Shown here: piece after piece, positions 25,367 to 34,097 of the stretch
Numbering within the stretch: the first letter of the stretch is position 1
Layout: each line of letters opens with the position of its first letter
Assembly (NCBI GenBank): GCA_038230415.1
Contig: JBBRNH010000012.1
Location: 25,991 to 89,990, forward strand
Origin: JBBRNH01 sp038230415
Lineage (GTDB): Bacteria > Bacteroidota > Bacteroidia > Cytophagales > Spirosomataceae
Length of the DNA stretch: 64,000 nucleotides
Direction: 5' to 3'
The notes under the pieces: generated by a model
What the model saw: the letters and a program-made list of their open reading frames with translations, nothing else
Told to the model about the DNA's origin: nothing
Database searches by the model: none
Position numbers and translations under genes: made by a program

Positions 25367-25727
25367 GATTTATCTCGCTGACATCGTCACGGGTAACATC
25401 AATATGCCTGACGACAATTAGCGTTTTGCTCGCTTTTGTTTTGTCTTTGCGGGTCAGGCATTTTAGCATCTCCGGTGACAGGAAGTTGCCCAGTGCTCGA
25501 AGGACATCCAGCCAAACAGAGGTGTAAAGGCAGGAAAGTCTTTTGCCAATTTCAGTCCTTTCAAGAGTTGGGTGATAGTCTGTCAGTAGCTTCCATTTCG
25601 GGCGACAGAGCGAACGTCCCGATAAGCACATTCAGGATTGTAATTTCAGTTTTCGGGCAACAGAAAAAATGACCTATTAACGACCTCGTTCAAGTTAAAA
25701 ATTCGTGAACACTAACATTCAGAGATT
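25367..25727. other. Third GC-rich spacer (361 bp)
   Basis: No gene seen. It carries CTCCGGTGACAGGAAG, TTTCGGGCGACAGAGCG and TTCAGTTTTCGGGCAAC (25645-25661), the last shared with the first spacer. An AT-rich leader precedes the ATG at 25728. Confidence 0.55.
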
Positions 25728-26669
25728 ATGCGATTCCTAATTACCCTTCTCTTGGTCGGCATTACCCTAAGTGGGTTTGCTCAATCAGTTAAAACGTCGA
25801 ACCCAGACAGTTTGAAGTTTAATGTTCAGGATGTGGTCAATTTTTGGTCGGCTTGTGACCAATTAGCGAAAGCCAATAGCCACGCTGACAGTTTACAAAT
25901 TATTGAGAACCAATACTTATCCAAAGGAAGTGGAGGGCTTACGTTGTATCAAAAAATGTCTCAATCGAATGCTGAAAGTTTTCTTGAGGCAATCCGCACC
26001 CACCCCAAACTTTTAACGTCTATCCGACCGAATACACTCGCCATACCCACTCTCAAAGAGCCTATTTTGATGGGCGCACGAAAACTTAAACAGCTTTATG
26101 CGCCCAGCGTTTTTCCAGAACTATTTTTTTGTGTGGGTAAATTTGAAGTTGCTGGTAATCGAACAGATGATATTTTATATATCGGTACAGAATTAACTTG
26201 TTTGACGAAAGACTCACCGCGTGATGAATTAACCAATCCTTATTTAAAGGCAGCGGCTGGCAGTTTTGACAACTTGGCTGCGGTGTGTTTGCACGAAATT
26301 GCCCACTTCCAGCAGCAACTCGTGCCTAAAACTAACATGGAAGCAGCTTTGGTTGAAGGAGGTGCCGAGTTTGTCGCTCATTTTCTGACAGGAAAATCAA
26401 CGATGCAAGCCGTATTCAATCAAATGGATGCCACACTGGAGAAGGCTATTTGGCGCGAGTTTTCACCTCAAAAGGATAAACCCATAGACGCAAAATGGTT
26501 TTTAGCAATGGGCGATGAGCGGCAAAAGCGTCCGGGAATGTTGGGCTACGTGATCGGTTTCCGCATTTGTGAAAATTATTACAAGAAGGCCAAAGACAAA
26601 CAGGAAGCACTGAGAAACATCATCACGTTGAGTAAGCCACAAAACATACTCCAAGGAAGTGGATATTAG
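25728..26669 (+). CDS. Secreted putative zinc metallopeptidase (HEXXH)
   Basis: 313 residues. A cleavable signal peptide (FLITLLLVGITLSGFAQ) is followed by a helical domain. The motif CLHEIAHFQQQ places HEIAH at residues 189-193, and a downstream EGGAEFVAHF supplies a plausible third ligand (Glu). This is the layout of DUF2268-like predicted Zn proteases, to which GldB-type proteins are also related. Periplasmic or secreted; substrate unknown. Its A/T content is higher than that of the flanking housekeeping genes. Confidence 0.78.
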   Translation: MRFLITLLLVGITLSGFAQSVKTSNPDSLKFNVQDVVNFWSACDQLAKANSHADSLQIIENQYLSKGSGGLTLYQKMSQSNAESFLEAIRTHPKLLTSIRPNTLAIPTLKEPILMGARKLKQLYAPSVFPELFFCVGKFEVAGNRTDDILYIGTELTCLTKDSPRDELTNPYLKAAAGSFDNLAAVCLHEIAHFQQQLVPKTNMEAALVEGGAEFVAHFLTGKSTMQAVFNQMDATLEKAIWREFSPQKDKPIDAKWFLAMGDERQKRPGMLGYVIGFRICENYYKKAKDKQEALRNIITLSKPQNILQGSGY

Positions 26670-26707
26670 ATCATATCTCAATCACCAAGCTGCTGGCCGT
26701 ATAGCCA

Positions 26708-27130
26708 CTAACTCCCAATACTCAGCCCCGCCACAAACCCGATTGTCTAAGCATTCTGGAAGTCGAAACCACCCGTAATGCCGTCAACGTCAAGTACTTC
26801 ACCGGCAAAAAACAGGCTGGGGTGCTGCTGGCTTTCGAGCGTTTTGGGGTCGAGAGAGCCGAGGGCAATGCCGCCACAAGTCACAAATTCTTCTTTGAAC
26901 GTTGTTTTGCCCAATACCTGAAATGGGCTTTAGGCCATAGCCTGTTTCAGGTATTGGGCAAAAACGTTTGCAGCGCGTCGCGCACCTGCTCGTTATTGAG
27001 CGTCGGTATCCACCGGATTCGGAGCATAAAGCAGTGGTGCAGGTCGGCCAAATAGCGGGCGGCCCACGCCGGGAGCCGCAGAATGGTCGGGCCGCTAAAG
27101 CACGAGTCGGCAGTAACTAAGTAGCGTAAC
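26708..27130 (-). pseudogene. Remnant of an HI0933/BaiN-type flavoprotein gene
   Basis: The minus strand preserves two blocks of the C-terminal part of an HI0933-family NAD(P)/FAD oxidoreductase. The first (about 27130-26966) has FSGPTILRLPAWAARYL. The second (26903 downwards) reads EEFVTCGGIALGSLD, FFAGEVLDVDGITGGFDFQNA, then an amber codon at 26749-26747, then TIGFVAGLSIGS and a normal stop at 26710-26708. The amber stands where the family has Trp (QNAW), so a TGG to TAG change is likely. A palindromic element (26904-26965) sits between the blocks and brings further stops. The N-terminal two-thirds, including the FAD-binding GxGxxG, is missing. Clearly dead. Confidence 0.88.
26904..26965. 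repeat. Palindromic insertion within the flavoprotein pseudogene
   Basis: 20-bp arms, GTTTTGCCCAATACCTGAAA (26904-26923) and its complement at 26945-26965 (one extra A), flank a 21-bp centre with GGGCTTTAGGCC. It interrupts the pseudogene frame and looks like a mobile or REP-like palindrome. Confidence 0.85.
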
Positions 27131-27141
27131 GTAATTGAATG

Positions 27142-27161
27142 GAGACTGCTGATGCAGTCTC
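27142..27161. terminator. Short hairpin after the FadL-like gene
   Basis: 8-bp arms GAGACTGC (27142-27149) and GCAGTCTC (27154-27161) with a TGAT loop, immediately past the stop of the minus-strand gene. It may act as a terminator. A similar stem followed by TCTCTAC is found at 49256-49271. Confidence 0.5.
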
Positions 27162-27165
27162 TACA

Positions 27166-28734
27166 TCAAAAAAACGCGCCTACCGATAATACGACGTTGC
27201 TGTTGGTGGTTGTGGTCTGGGCCGAAGCATAATCGCGGCTGTTGGGTAGCGTATAGGGCGTAAAGGCCGTTTTGAGCGCGTAAAACGTCCCCGATAGATC
27301 GGCGAAGAACCGCTCGTTGCGAACCCCAAGGCCACCCGATACGAGTAATTTGGTCCGGTCAATGTTATCGAGTTTTTGCTTGTAGGGGTCGGGCAGGTAG
27401 CCCACGCCCCCGCGCAGCCGGAGAATTCCGGTTCTGAACTCGGCCCCGACGCGGAAATTAATCACGTCCTGATACGTACTTTTTACGGCACTCGTTACGT
27501 CTTTGCCGAAACTGGTGTTGCCCTGCGCGTCGTAGCCCGTTGTGCTGGCCCGCATTCCCGAATAGCCAACATACTCGGCGGTGGCCGTCAGGAAACCCAC
27601 TTTGCGCGTTCCCAGAAATACGGTGGCCCCGCCCGAAGCCCGTAACGGACTCATGAGCCGGTAGGTGAAATCGGCAGGAATTACGTCAATATTATCTACG
27701 CCGATAGACAGTTTTGGGTCTTTTACCGATGCCCGCAGGCTCTGACTGAAGGTCTCCGAATAATTGGCAAACAGCGAGGGCGTGGTGATGGTGGCCCCTA
27801 ACTGAATGCTTGGTGTGGGTTTGTAAATAGCACCCGCCGAAATAATGGCCCCGCCACCGCGCACCGTTAGCTGGTCGCGCTGGCTATAATTGTTGAAAGT
27901 TTTTCCGCCAACGGGTGTTTCAGTAAAGACAAAATCAGATGAGTAGCGCACCCGCTGGAAGTTGATACTGGCCCCAACATACAGTTTATCGTCGAGATTG
28001 CCGGCGTAGGCAAATGACCACTGCGAGTTGGCCCCCGTTGCGTCGAACGTGCCGGTCTGCTCTTTGGGTGTGGCGGCATCATACCGGAAATACGGCGGTT
28101 TGCTGTCTTCCTGCGGTGTGTTTGGGTTGATAATTGTCCCATTTATCAAATACAACTGGTAGGCAGCCGCCAGCAAATCAGTGGCCTGGTTGGTCTTGCT
28201 GTTGTATTCTTTGTCTATCTGGCTACCCAGCAAATTGCTGTTGTTGGCATCGTTGATAAACGGTTGCAGAAACGAACTGTTGGCGTTTAGGTTTCGCCCG
28301 CCAAACGACTGATTACTGAGGTAATTGATTTGCTGCGAAAACGTTACGCCAAATGCCGTGCGTTTCCAGCGGCTGTTATTTTGAGGGTCATTATTGGCGA
28401 AAATAAGCCCAAACTGCGAAATAGCAGGGCGGGCTTTGGCACTGCTCTGGGTGTTGCCGATGTAGGTACTGTTGCTGTTGGTGAGCAGCATTGTGGGCGA
28501 AAAACTAACTTCAGAGCGGTTATAAAACGCCAGTCCCGCCGGGTTGCCAAAGACGCTGCTGGCATCGCCACCGAGGGCCGCATGGTTGCCACCCAGCCCC
28601 CGGAACCGAGCCGTGCCGGTTTGCAATACCTCCGAATTTTTGAAGGCTTCGCCCGCATAAATGCTGCCCGTTTGCCCGTAGGTCAGCGTGGTGGTCAGGG
28701 CCAGACCCGCCGTTATTGACAGAATCTTATTCAT
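27166..28734 (-). CDS. Outer membrane barrel, OmpP1/FadL family
   Basis: 522 residues. A signal peptide (ILSITAGLALTTTLTYGQ) precedes the family's N-terminal hatch region: GTARFRGLGGNHAALGGDASSVFGNPAGLAFYNRSEVSFSP-type text, in which GDASSVFGNPAGL is the hallmark. The rest is alternating amphipathic strands ending in a terminal Phe (VVLSVGAFF), typical of an outer membrane barrel. FadL relatives take up hydrophobic compounds such as fatty acids or aromatics. The substrate cannot be told. It is transcribed from the same strand as the low-complexity lipoprotein upstream, but a terminator lies between them. Confidence 0.92.
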   Translation of the reverse strand: MNKILSITAGLALTTTLTYGQTGSIYAGEAFKNSEVLQTGTARFRGLGGNHAALGGDASSVFGNPAGLAFYNRSEVSFSPTMLLTNSNSTYIGNTQSSAKARPAISQFGLIFANNDPQNNSRWKRTAFGVTFSQQINYLSNQSFGGRNLNANSSFLQPFINDANNSNLLGSQIDKEYNSKTNQATDLLAAAYQLYLINGTIINPNTPQEDSKPPYFRYDAATPKEQTGTFDATGANSQWSFAYAGNLDDKLYVGASINFQRVRYSSDFVFTETPVGGKTFNNYSQRDQLTVRGGGAIISAGAIYKPTPSIQLGATITTPSLFANYSETFSQSLRASVKDPKLSIGVDNIDVIPADFTYRLMSPLRASGGATVFLGTRKVGFLTATAEYVGYSGMRASTTGYDAQGNTSFGKDVTSAVKSTYQDVINFRVGAEFRTGILRLRGGVGYLPDPYKQKLDNIDRTKLLVSGGLGVRNERFFADLSGTFYALKTAFTPYTLPNSRDYASAQTTTTNSNVVLSVGAFF

Positions 28735-28815
28735 GGTATTTATCGTGGTTATGTATGTGCTGATGCTAAGACATTGGCGGTCAGTCAGTGTTTAATCAGA
28801 TTATCTTGATAACGA

Positions 28816-28850
28816 AAAATCCCGCCAAATAGAATCATTGGCGGGATTTT
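28816..28850 (-). terminator. Rho-independent terminator of the low-complexity lipoprotein gene
   Basis: 13-bp perfect stem AAAATCCCGCCAA / TTGGCGGGATTTT with a 9-base loop. Read on the minus strand it is followed by a further T, 25 bases past the gene's stop. Confidence 0.9.
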
Positions 28851-28874
28851 CAGTACTTAATTTTCGATTAAAAT

Positions 28875-30347
28875 TTAGCGCGGTCCGCGACCGCCACCTC
28901 CGCCCGACGACGAGCCACCACCGCTACTGCCACCACCACCGCCGGAAAACCCGCCACCGCTGCTGCCCCGGCTGCCGCCACTGTTATACGACGGAGCTGA
29001 ATAACTGGGTTGCGACTGCTGATAGCTCGGTTGTGACTGCGACTGCTGATAGCTCCGCTGCTGGTAAGTAGGTTGCGATTGCTGATAGCTCGGCTGCGCC
29101 TGCTGGTAACTGCTCCGGCCACTGCCGTTGCTGTATCCGCCGTTGCCCCGGCTACCACCATCGGCTGGTGTGTATGAACTGCCGTTCTGACGCGGGCGGG
29201 CATAATAATCACCGCTGCCGCTGTTGCTGCTGGCCGGGGGCGAGTAGGTGCTGTTGCCCGTTGCCGCGCTCCGGCCATTGCCCGTATTGTCATTGCCGTA
29301 ATAATAACCACTGTTGCTGCGGCTATTTTGGCGGGGGCTGGCGTAGTAGCTGTCGCTATTGGCCGTACCACTGCTGTTTCGGTTGCCGTATGACGACGAC
29401 GGATTGTAACTGCCCGTTGCCGATGACCGGCCACCGTTGGTAGTATTAGGTGTCGAGTTCACGAACCCATCGTTATACCGACCGTTCGATGAGCCGCCCC
29501 GTGCGCCGTAGGTACGGGTGTTGCGATAGGGGTCGGCCCCGCTTACAATCACGTTGTTATTCACATAAACCGGGCTGTTGTAGCCGCCGTACCCATACCC
29601 ACCACCGTAACCGAATGATGAATACCCATAGCCGAAGGGCGAATAACCACCGTAGCCGCCATAACCTCCGTATCCGTATGACGAATGGAATGGGTCATAA
29701 TAGCCACCCCCGTACCCAAAGGGCGAGTAGCCATAGCCACCGCCATAACCAAAGGGGCTGTATCCGAACGAGTTGCCGAAGCCAAAGCGCGAATACCCAA
29801 ATGGGCTGCCAAACGAGTTGTACCCGTACAGCCCCGCGCCCAAGCCCAAGCCGATGTTGAAACCGTTGCTCAGGCTGTTGTTGTAGCCCCAGGGGTTCCA
29901 GCGAGACGAGTTGTAGGCGGGGTTGTTCAGCCCGGCGTTATAGCCGTTGGTGAAGCCATCATTATACGTGCCGCTACCATTACCGTTGCCACCCCAGCCC
30001 GGATCGGCAGAGATACCCCGGTTAACGTTCCGGGTGCTGAGTTCTGAGTAATACTCGTCCTGATTGGCTGAGTACGGCTGCTGATCGTCGGTATAATCGG
30101 GGTTGGCATTCCGGTTGTTCCGGCGCAACGCCGGTGCGTTGCGGCTGCTGCCTGTGCGGGCCATTGCGGGCTGTTGCGGAGCCTGGTTGGGGCTGTTGTC
30201 GGCATACACCACGGCATTGCCTGAGTTGCCATAGAGGTCATCGGCCTCGCCGGTCTGCGCTGTTTGTTTGCTGGTATTGCACGAAAACCCGACCGCCACC
30301 ACAGCGATTAGCGTCAGATATTTCCACGTGCGTTGCTGCGTTTTCAT
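28875..30347 (-). CDS. Low-complexity Gly/Tyr/Ser/Asn-rich lipoprotein
   Basis: 490 residues. A lipoprotein signal (YLTLIAVVAVGFSC) is followed by a soluble N-terminal part and then long biased segments: a Gly-Tyr-Ser-Pro-Phe block with repeated FGYGGGYGYSPFGY units, an Asn/Ser/Gly block, a Gln-Ser-Tyr block with repeated YQQSQPSYQQ, and a terminal Gly/Ser run ending GGGGGRGPR. No enzyme domain is seen. Such composition suggests an extended, adhesive or phase-separating surface coat, but this is conjecture. The nucleotide sequence is repetitive, so length may vary between strains. It ends at a strong terminator. Confidence 0.85.
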   Translation of the reverse strand: MKTQQRTWKYLTLIAVVAVGFSCNTSKQTAQTGEADDLYGNSGNAVVYADNSPNQAPQQPAMARTGSSRNAPALRRNNRNANPDYTDDQQPYSANQDEYYSELSTRNVNRGISADPGWGGNGNGSGTYNDGFTNGYNAGLNNPAYNSSRWNPWGYNNSLSNGFNIGLGLGAGLYGYNSFGSPFGYSRFGFGNSFGYSPFGYGGGYGYSPFGYGGGYYDPFHSSYGYGGYGGYGGYSPFGYGYSSFGYGGGYGYGGYNSPVYVNNNVIVSGADPYRNTRTYGARGGSSNGRYNDGFVNSTPNTTNGGRSSATGSYNPSSSYGNRNSSGTANSDSYYASPRQNSRSNSGYYYGNDNTGNGRSAATGNSTYSPPASSNSGSGDYYARPRQNGSSYTPADGGSRGNGGYSNGSGRSSYQQAQPSYQQSQPTYQQRSYQQSQSQPSYQQSQPSYSAPSYNSGGSRGSSGGGFSGGGGGSSGGGSSSGGGGGRGPR

Positions 30348-30433
30348 CTGGTTAATTAGTTAGTAATGAGGGTTCAAAAGCCTGAAATCTGTATCTGTAA
30401 CACTCTGTGAAGGTATAACGTATTTGCGGTTTT

Positions 30434-30468
30434 TTTGATTACAAACATAGCACAAAAACCTATCTTTG
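30434..30468 (+). promoter_or_regulatory. Candidate promoter of proS
   Basis: TTTG (30434-30437) and TATCTTTG (30461-30468, perfect TAnnTTTG), 23 bases apart, slightly longer than the usual spacer. The -7 box ends 52 bases before the ATG. Confidence 0.6.
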
Positions 30469-30520
30469 CAAGTCAACACAAGGCGTAGACCCTTGTTTCT
30501 AATCAAAGTTTAATTTGTAT

Positions 30521-31993
30521 ATGGCGAATGCCCTTCCTACCCGTGCCGGGAATTACTCCGAGTGGTATAATGAACTCATCAAACGCACCGACCTTGCCGA
30601 AAACTCCGCCGTGCGGGGCTGCATGGTTATAAAACCATATGGGTTTGCTATCTGGGAAAAAATGCAGCGGGCCTTAGACGATATGTTTAAGGAAACCGGC
30701 CACCAAAACGCCTATTTTCCGCTGTTTATCCCCAAATCGTACCTGAGTAAAGAAGCCAGCCACGTCGAGGGGTTTGCCAAAGAATGTGCCGTTGTGACGC
30801 ACTACCGGCTTAAAAATGCCGAAGACGGCTCCGGCGTGATTGTTGACCCCGATGCCAAACTCGAAGAAGAACTCATTGTGCGGCCCACCTCCGAGACCGT
30901 CATCTGGAGTACCTACAAAAACTGGATTCAGTCGTACCGCGACCTGCCCCTGCTCATCAACCAATGGGCCAACGTGGTACGGTGGGAAATGAGAACCCGC
31001 ATCTTTTTGCGTACCACCGAATTTCTCTGGCAGGAAGGCCACACCGCCCACGCCACCGAAGCCGAAGCCCGCGCCGAAACCCGGCAGATGCTCGATGTAT
31101 ATGCCACATTTGCCGAAGAATGGATGGCGATGCCGGTGGTGAAAGGTCACAAAACGGCCAATGAACGTTTTGCCGGAGCCGACGACACGCTATGCATCGA
31201 GGCCATGATGCAGGATGGAAAAGCCTTGCAGGCGGGTACGTCGCACTTTCTGGGCCAAAACTTCGCCAAAGCCTTTGAGGTGCAGTTTCTGACCAAGCAA
31301 AACCAGTTAGAATACGTCTGGGGAACGTCGTGGGGCGTATCAACCCGGCTCATGGGTGCGCTCATCATGGCTCATTCCGACGACGACGGGCTGGTGCTAC
31401 CACCAAAATTAGCTCCGATTCAGGTGGTTATCATTCCTATTTTTCGCACTGATGAACACCTCGCGGCTATCGCCGAACGGGTGAAACCGTTGATGAAAGA
31501 ACTCAAAAAGTTGGGTATCTCCGTCAAATTCGATGATTCGGACGCGAATAAACCCGGCTGGAAATTTGCCGAATATGAACTGCGGGGCGTTCCGGTTCGG
31601 CTGGCAATGGGCGCACGCGACCTCGAAAACGGCACCGTCGAAATTGCCCGGCGTGACCTGAAAACCAAACAAACCGTACCGTTCAACGGCCTCGCCGACC
31701 GTATTGACACCCTGCTGGCCGATATTCAGCAAACCATTTATGACCGGGCAATGGCGTTTCGCACCGCCAACACCGTCCGGGTTGATACGTTCGCCGAGTT
31801 TGAGGAGCGGCTCGAAACGGGCGGTTTTTTGCTGGCCCACTGGGATGGCACCTCCGAAACCGAAGAAGCCATCAAAGAAGCAACAAAAGCCACTATTCGC
31901 TGTATTCCGATTAATCAGGAGGCCGAAGCGGGCGTTTGTATTTTCTCCGGCAAACCCTCGGCGGGGCGCGTGGTATTTGCGCGGGCCTATTGA
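30521..31993 (+). CDS. proS: Prolyl-tRNA synthetase, archaeal/eukaryotic-like type
   Basis: 490 residues from the ATG at 30521 (MANALPTRAGNYSEWYNELI). Class II motifs: VKPYGFAIWEKMQ-like motif 1 region, RWEMRTRIFLRTTEFLWQEGHTAH (motif 2), and GTSWGVSTRLMGALIMAHSDD (motif 3). An anticodon-binding domain (PIQVVIIPIF) and the C-terminal zinc-like domain ending RVVFARAY follow. There is no editing INS domain between motifs 2 and 3, so it is the short ProS type. It charges tRNA-Pro. Confidence 0.97.
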   Translation: MANALPTRAGNYSEWYNELIKRTDLAENSAVRGCMVIKPYGFAIWEKMQRALDDMFKETGHQNAYFPLFIPKSYLSKEASHVEGFAKECAVVTHYRLKNAEDGSGVIVDPDAKLEEELIVRPTSETVIWSTYKNWIQSYRDLPLLINQWANVVRWEMRTRIFLRTTEFLWQEGHTAHATEAEARAETRQMLDVYATFAEEWMAMPVVKGHKTANERFAGADDTLCIEAMMQDGKALQAGTSHFLGQNFAKAFEVQFLTKQNQLEYVWGTSWGVSTRLMGALIMAHSDDDGLVLPPKLAPIQVVIIPIFRTDEHLAAIAERVKPLMKELKKLGISVKFDDSDANKPGWKFAEYELRGVPVRLAMGARDLENGTVEIARRDLKTKQTVPFNGLADRIDTLLADIQQTIYDRAMAFRTANTVRVDTFAEFEERLETGGFLLAHWDGTSETEEAIKEATKATIRCIPINQEAEAGVCIFSGKPSAGRVVFARAY

Positions 31994-32093
31994 GTGGTAG
32001 TAACCAAGACTAAATTTTAGTGTAAAAAAATCCGTCGCATGGTCAGTGAGGCAGCACAGGTTCATACCTCACTAACTATACGCCTGTTGCGCG

Positions 32094-33065
32094 ATGAAAA
32101 CGTTCTCTTTTGCTGACCTGCGCCGTTCTGTGGCGCACACCCCAACCCTGCTGACAATTGCTGTTGGGCTGGCATTTGTTGTGTACCAACGGCTGGCCGG
32201 GCCTTTGCCAATGCCCGTTCAACTTGTTTTTTGCGGTTTATTGTTGGTTGTAGCGGGCATTCCGCACGGTGCGCTTGACCACCTCGTGGAGCGCGAGCGG
32301 GCGGCCCGGCTGGGAAAGTCTTTTTCACTACTCCGGTTCCTGTTCAATTATCTGCTCACGATGGGGGTGTATGCCGGGGCGTGGCTCCTGGCTCCGGTGC
32401 CGTGTCTGCTGGTTTTTTTGCTGATTTCGGCGTGGCACTTTGGCGAAACTGACCTCAACAACGCGCCCGAAACGGCCTATTGGTCGCTGGTGCGACTGTC
32501 GGCGGGCGGTTTTGTACTGGCGTTTATTTTACTCAGCCACGCCACCGAAACCACCCCGATTCTGGTACGTATTATGCAGCATGATGAACTGGGCCTGTTG
32601 GTATGGCAGAGTATCGTGTCGCGGGCGGGAGCGGTGCTACGGGGCTGGGCCACGCTGACGCTGGTGCTGACGATGCTGGCGTATGGACAACGCCCGGCAC
32701 CGATTGATGCCTGGCGGATGGTGCGGTTACTTACCGTTATGGGCTTAACGTATTATCTGCCGCTACTGCCCGCTTTTATGCTCTATTTTGGTGGCTGGCA
32801 CGCCCTGAGTTCGTTTCGCAGTCTCCGCGATTACCTACCCGCAAACACGGCAGACCCCACCGAAGCCGCCTGGAAAATTTGGCAGCAGTCGCTGCCTTTA
32901 ACGGGAGTGGCGTTCGGTTTTCTGGGTGTCTGTGCCATCGGCTGGCATTATTTGGCTCCCGATCTCGACCCGCTCCCAATTTTGTTTATCCTTCTCTCAC
33001 TCATTACCTTGCCTCATATTGGCGTAATGCACACAATGCACATAAAACAAACGCTTGATTATTAG
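32094..33065 (+). CDS. blh: Brp/Blh-type beta-carotene 15,15'-dioxygenase
   Basis: 323 residues, multi-pass membrane protein. Conserved His motifs are in place: GIPHGALDH (His58, His63), SAWHFGETD (His115), YFGGWHALS and LPHIGVMHTMH near the C-terminus. The enzyme splits beta-carotene into two all-trans retinal molecules. Its gene lies 207 bases before the rhodopsin gene on the same strand, so it supplies that protein's chromophore. Carotenoid genes (crtEBIY) are not in the window, so beta-carotene must be made from another locus. Confidence 0.95.
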   Translation: MKTFSFADLRRSVAHTPTLLTIAVGLAFVVYQRLAGPLPMPVQLVFCGLLLVVAGIPHGALDHLVERERAARLGKSFSLLRFLFNYLLTMGVYAGAWLLAPVPCLLVFLLISAWHFGETDLNNAPETAYWSLVRLSAGGFVLAFILLSHATETTPILVRIMQHDELGLLVWQSIVSRAGAVLRGWATLTLVLTMLAYGQRPAPIDAWRMVRLLTVMGLTYYLPLLPAFMLYFGGWHALSSFRSLRDYLPANTADPTEAAWKIWQQSLPLTGVAFGFLGVCAIGWHYLAPDLDPLPILFILLSLITLPHIGVMHTMHIKQTLDY

Positions 33066-33170
33066 ATTGTTAAAGATGCGGCTTTTTAAACGGAAAACCC
33101 GTGCCGTTGTTTTTGCCGGACTATCGTGAACTTGTTTTACACCGTTGCCTAAAAAAATTGTTTAGTTTAT

Positions 33171-33199
33171 TTTGAATATCCTTAAACAATGTAGATTTT
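33171..33199 (+). promoter_or_regulatory. Possible rhodopsin promoter
   Basis: TTTG (33171-33174), 17 bases, then TAGATTTT (33192-33199), which is one base short of TAnnTTTG. The 206-base AT-rich gap before the rhodopsin gene suggests its own promoter, separate from blh. Confidence 0.4.
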
Positions 33200-33271
33200 T
33201 GTGATGTTATGATTTCGACAATTGATTGTACCATCTCCTAACTTAATTCAAATTTTTACACGTTTACTACT

Positions 33272-34021
33272 ATGCTTAACCAATTCTGTACTATTCTGCT
33301 GGAAGCTCTCCAGCCGGGCGACGTGATCGGGTTCACGTTCTTCACGGGCTATATGTCCATGTTCGCAGCGTCTGTGTTCTTCTTTATGGAGCGCAGTCAG
33401 GTTGACGGTAAGTGGAAAACATCCCTGCTCATTTCGGGATTGATTACCATGATTGCCGCCGTTCACTACTTCTATATGCGTGGCGTGTGGCTCGATACCA
33501 AAACTTCACCAACTGAGTTTCGGTACATTGACTGGACGTTGACCGTTCCGCTGATGTGCGTGGAGTTTTACCTGCTTATCAAGCCATACGGTGGCAAATC
33601 GTCAACCCTGACCAAGCTGATTGCCTACTCGGTGTTCATGCTCGTAACGGGTTACATCGGTGAGTCAATTGATCCGGCTCACACCATCATCTGGGGTGCC
33701 GTGTCAACCTTAGGCTACCTCGGCATTGTGTATGAAGCAACGCTGGGTGATGTGAAGAAAACGGCTGATGCGTCGCCCAACCCAGAGGTGGCAAAAGCCG
33801 TTCGGTTGTTGCGTAACTTCGTTATCATCGGCTGGGGTATCTATCCAATTGGCTACATGGCAATGCCCGGTGGTTTGTTGGGGGGCTTAGGCCTGAACCT
33901 CGACCTGATCTACAACATCGGTGATGCCGTGAACAAGATCGGTTTCGGATTAGTGGTGTATGGCGCGGCCATGGCATCAACCAAAAATGAGTCTGTAGCA
34001 TCTAAAATGGCATCAGTGTAA
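33272..34021 (+). CDS. Proteorhodopsin-type light-driven proton pump
   Basis: 249 residues with seven TM helices. Helix C reads RYIDWTLTVPLMCVEFYLL: Asp87 (counterion, D97 of green proteorhodopsin), Thr91 and Glu98 (D97/T101/E108 equivalents), i.e. the DTE signature of a proton pump. The tuning residue (105 equivalent) is Met95, the choice linked with green absorption in marine flavobacteria. His65 matches the helix B His75. Helix G has Asp218 and the Schiff-base Lys222 (IGDAVNKIGFG). Not an NDQ sodium pump and not a sensory type. Retinal is expected from the upstream Blh. Whether it also binds a carotenoid antenna cannot be decided by eye. Confidence 0.97.
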   Translation: MLNQFCTILLEALQPGDVIGFTFFTGYMSMFAASVFFFMERSQVDGKWKTSLLISGLITMIAAVHYFYMRGVWLDTKTSPTEFRYIDWTLTVPLMCVEFYLLIKPYGGKSSTLTKLIAYSVFMLVTGYIGESIDPAHTIIWGAVSTLGYLGIVYEATLGDVKKTADASPNPEVAKAVRLLRNFVIIGWGIYPIGYMAMPGGLLGGLGLNLDLIYNIGDAVNKIGFGLVVYGAAMASTKNESVASKMASV

Positions 34022-34057
34022 ACATAACAGCGTACTGCATTTGTCGTTCATAGCAAG

Positions 34058-34085
34058 GCGGCTCACTCCAGACGGGGTGAGCCGC
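34058..34085. terminator. Bidirectional hairpin between rhodopsin and TPR lipoprotein genes
   Basis: 9-bp arms GCGGCTCAC (34058-34066) and GTGAGCCGC (34077-34085), followed by TCTGTTTA, between two convergent stops. Confidence 0.75.
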
Positions 34086-34097
34086 TCTGTTTATGAG

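Noticed and set aside
23956..25727. Integron attC cassettes
   Set aside because: Some GTTGGGT/GTTAGGC and GCCCAAC strings occur, but I could not pair them into attC stems with the proper R'/R'' spacing, and no integrase gene is visible.
28868..29860. Long His/Arg/Ser- or Ala/Thr-rich frames opposite the low-complexity lipoprotein
   Set aside because: They are by-products of the repetitive Gly/Ser codons on the minus strand.
33272..34021. Sodium-pumping (NDQ) or chloride-pumping rhodopsin
   Set aside because: Helix C has Asp87-Thr91-Glu98, the proton-pump DTE set, not NDQ or NTQ.
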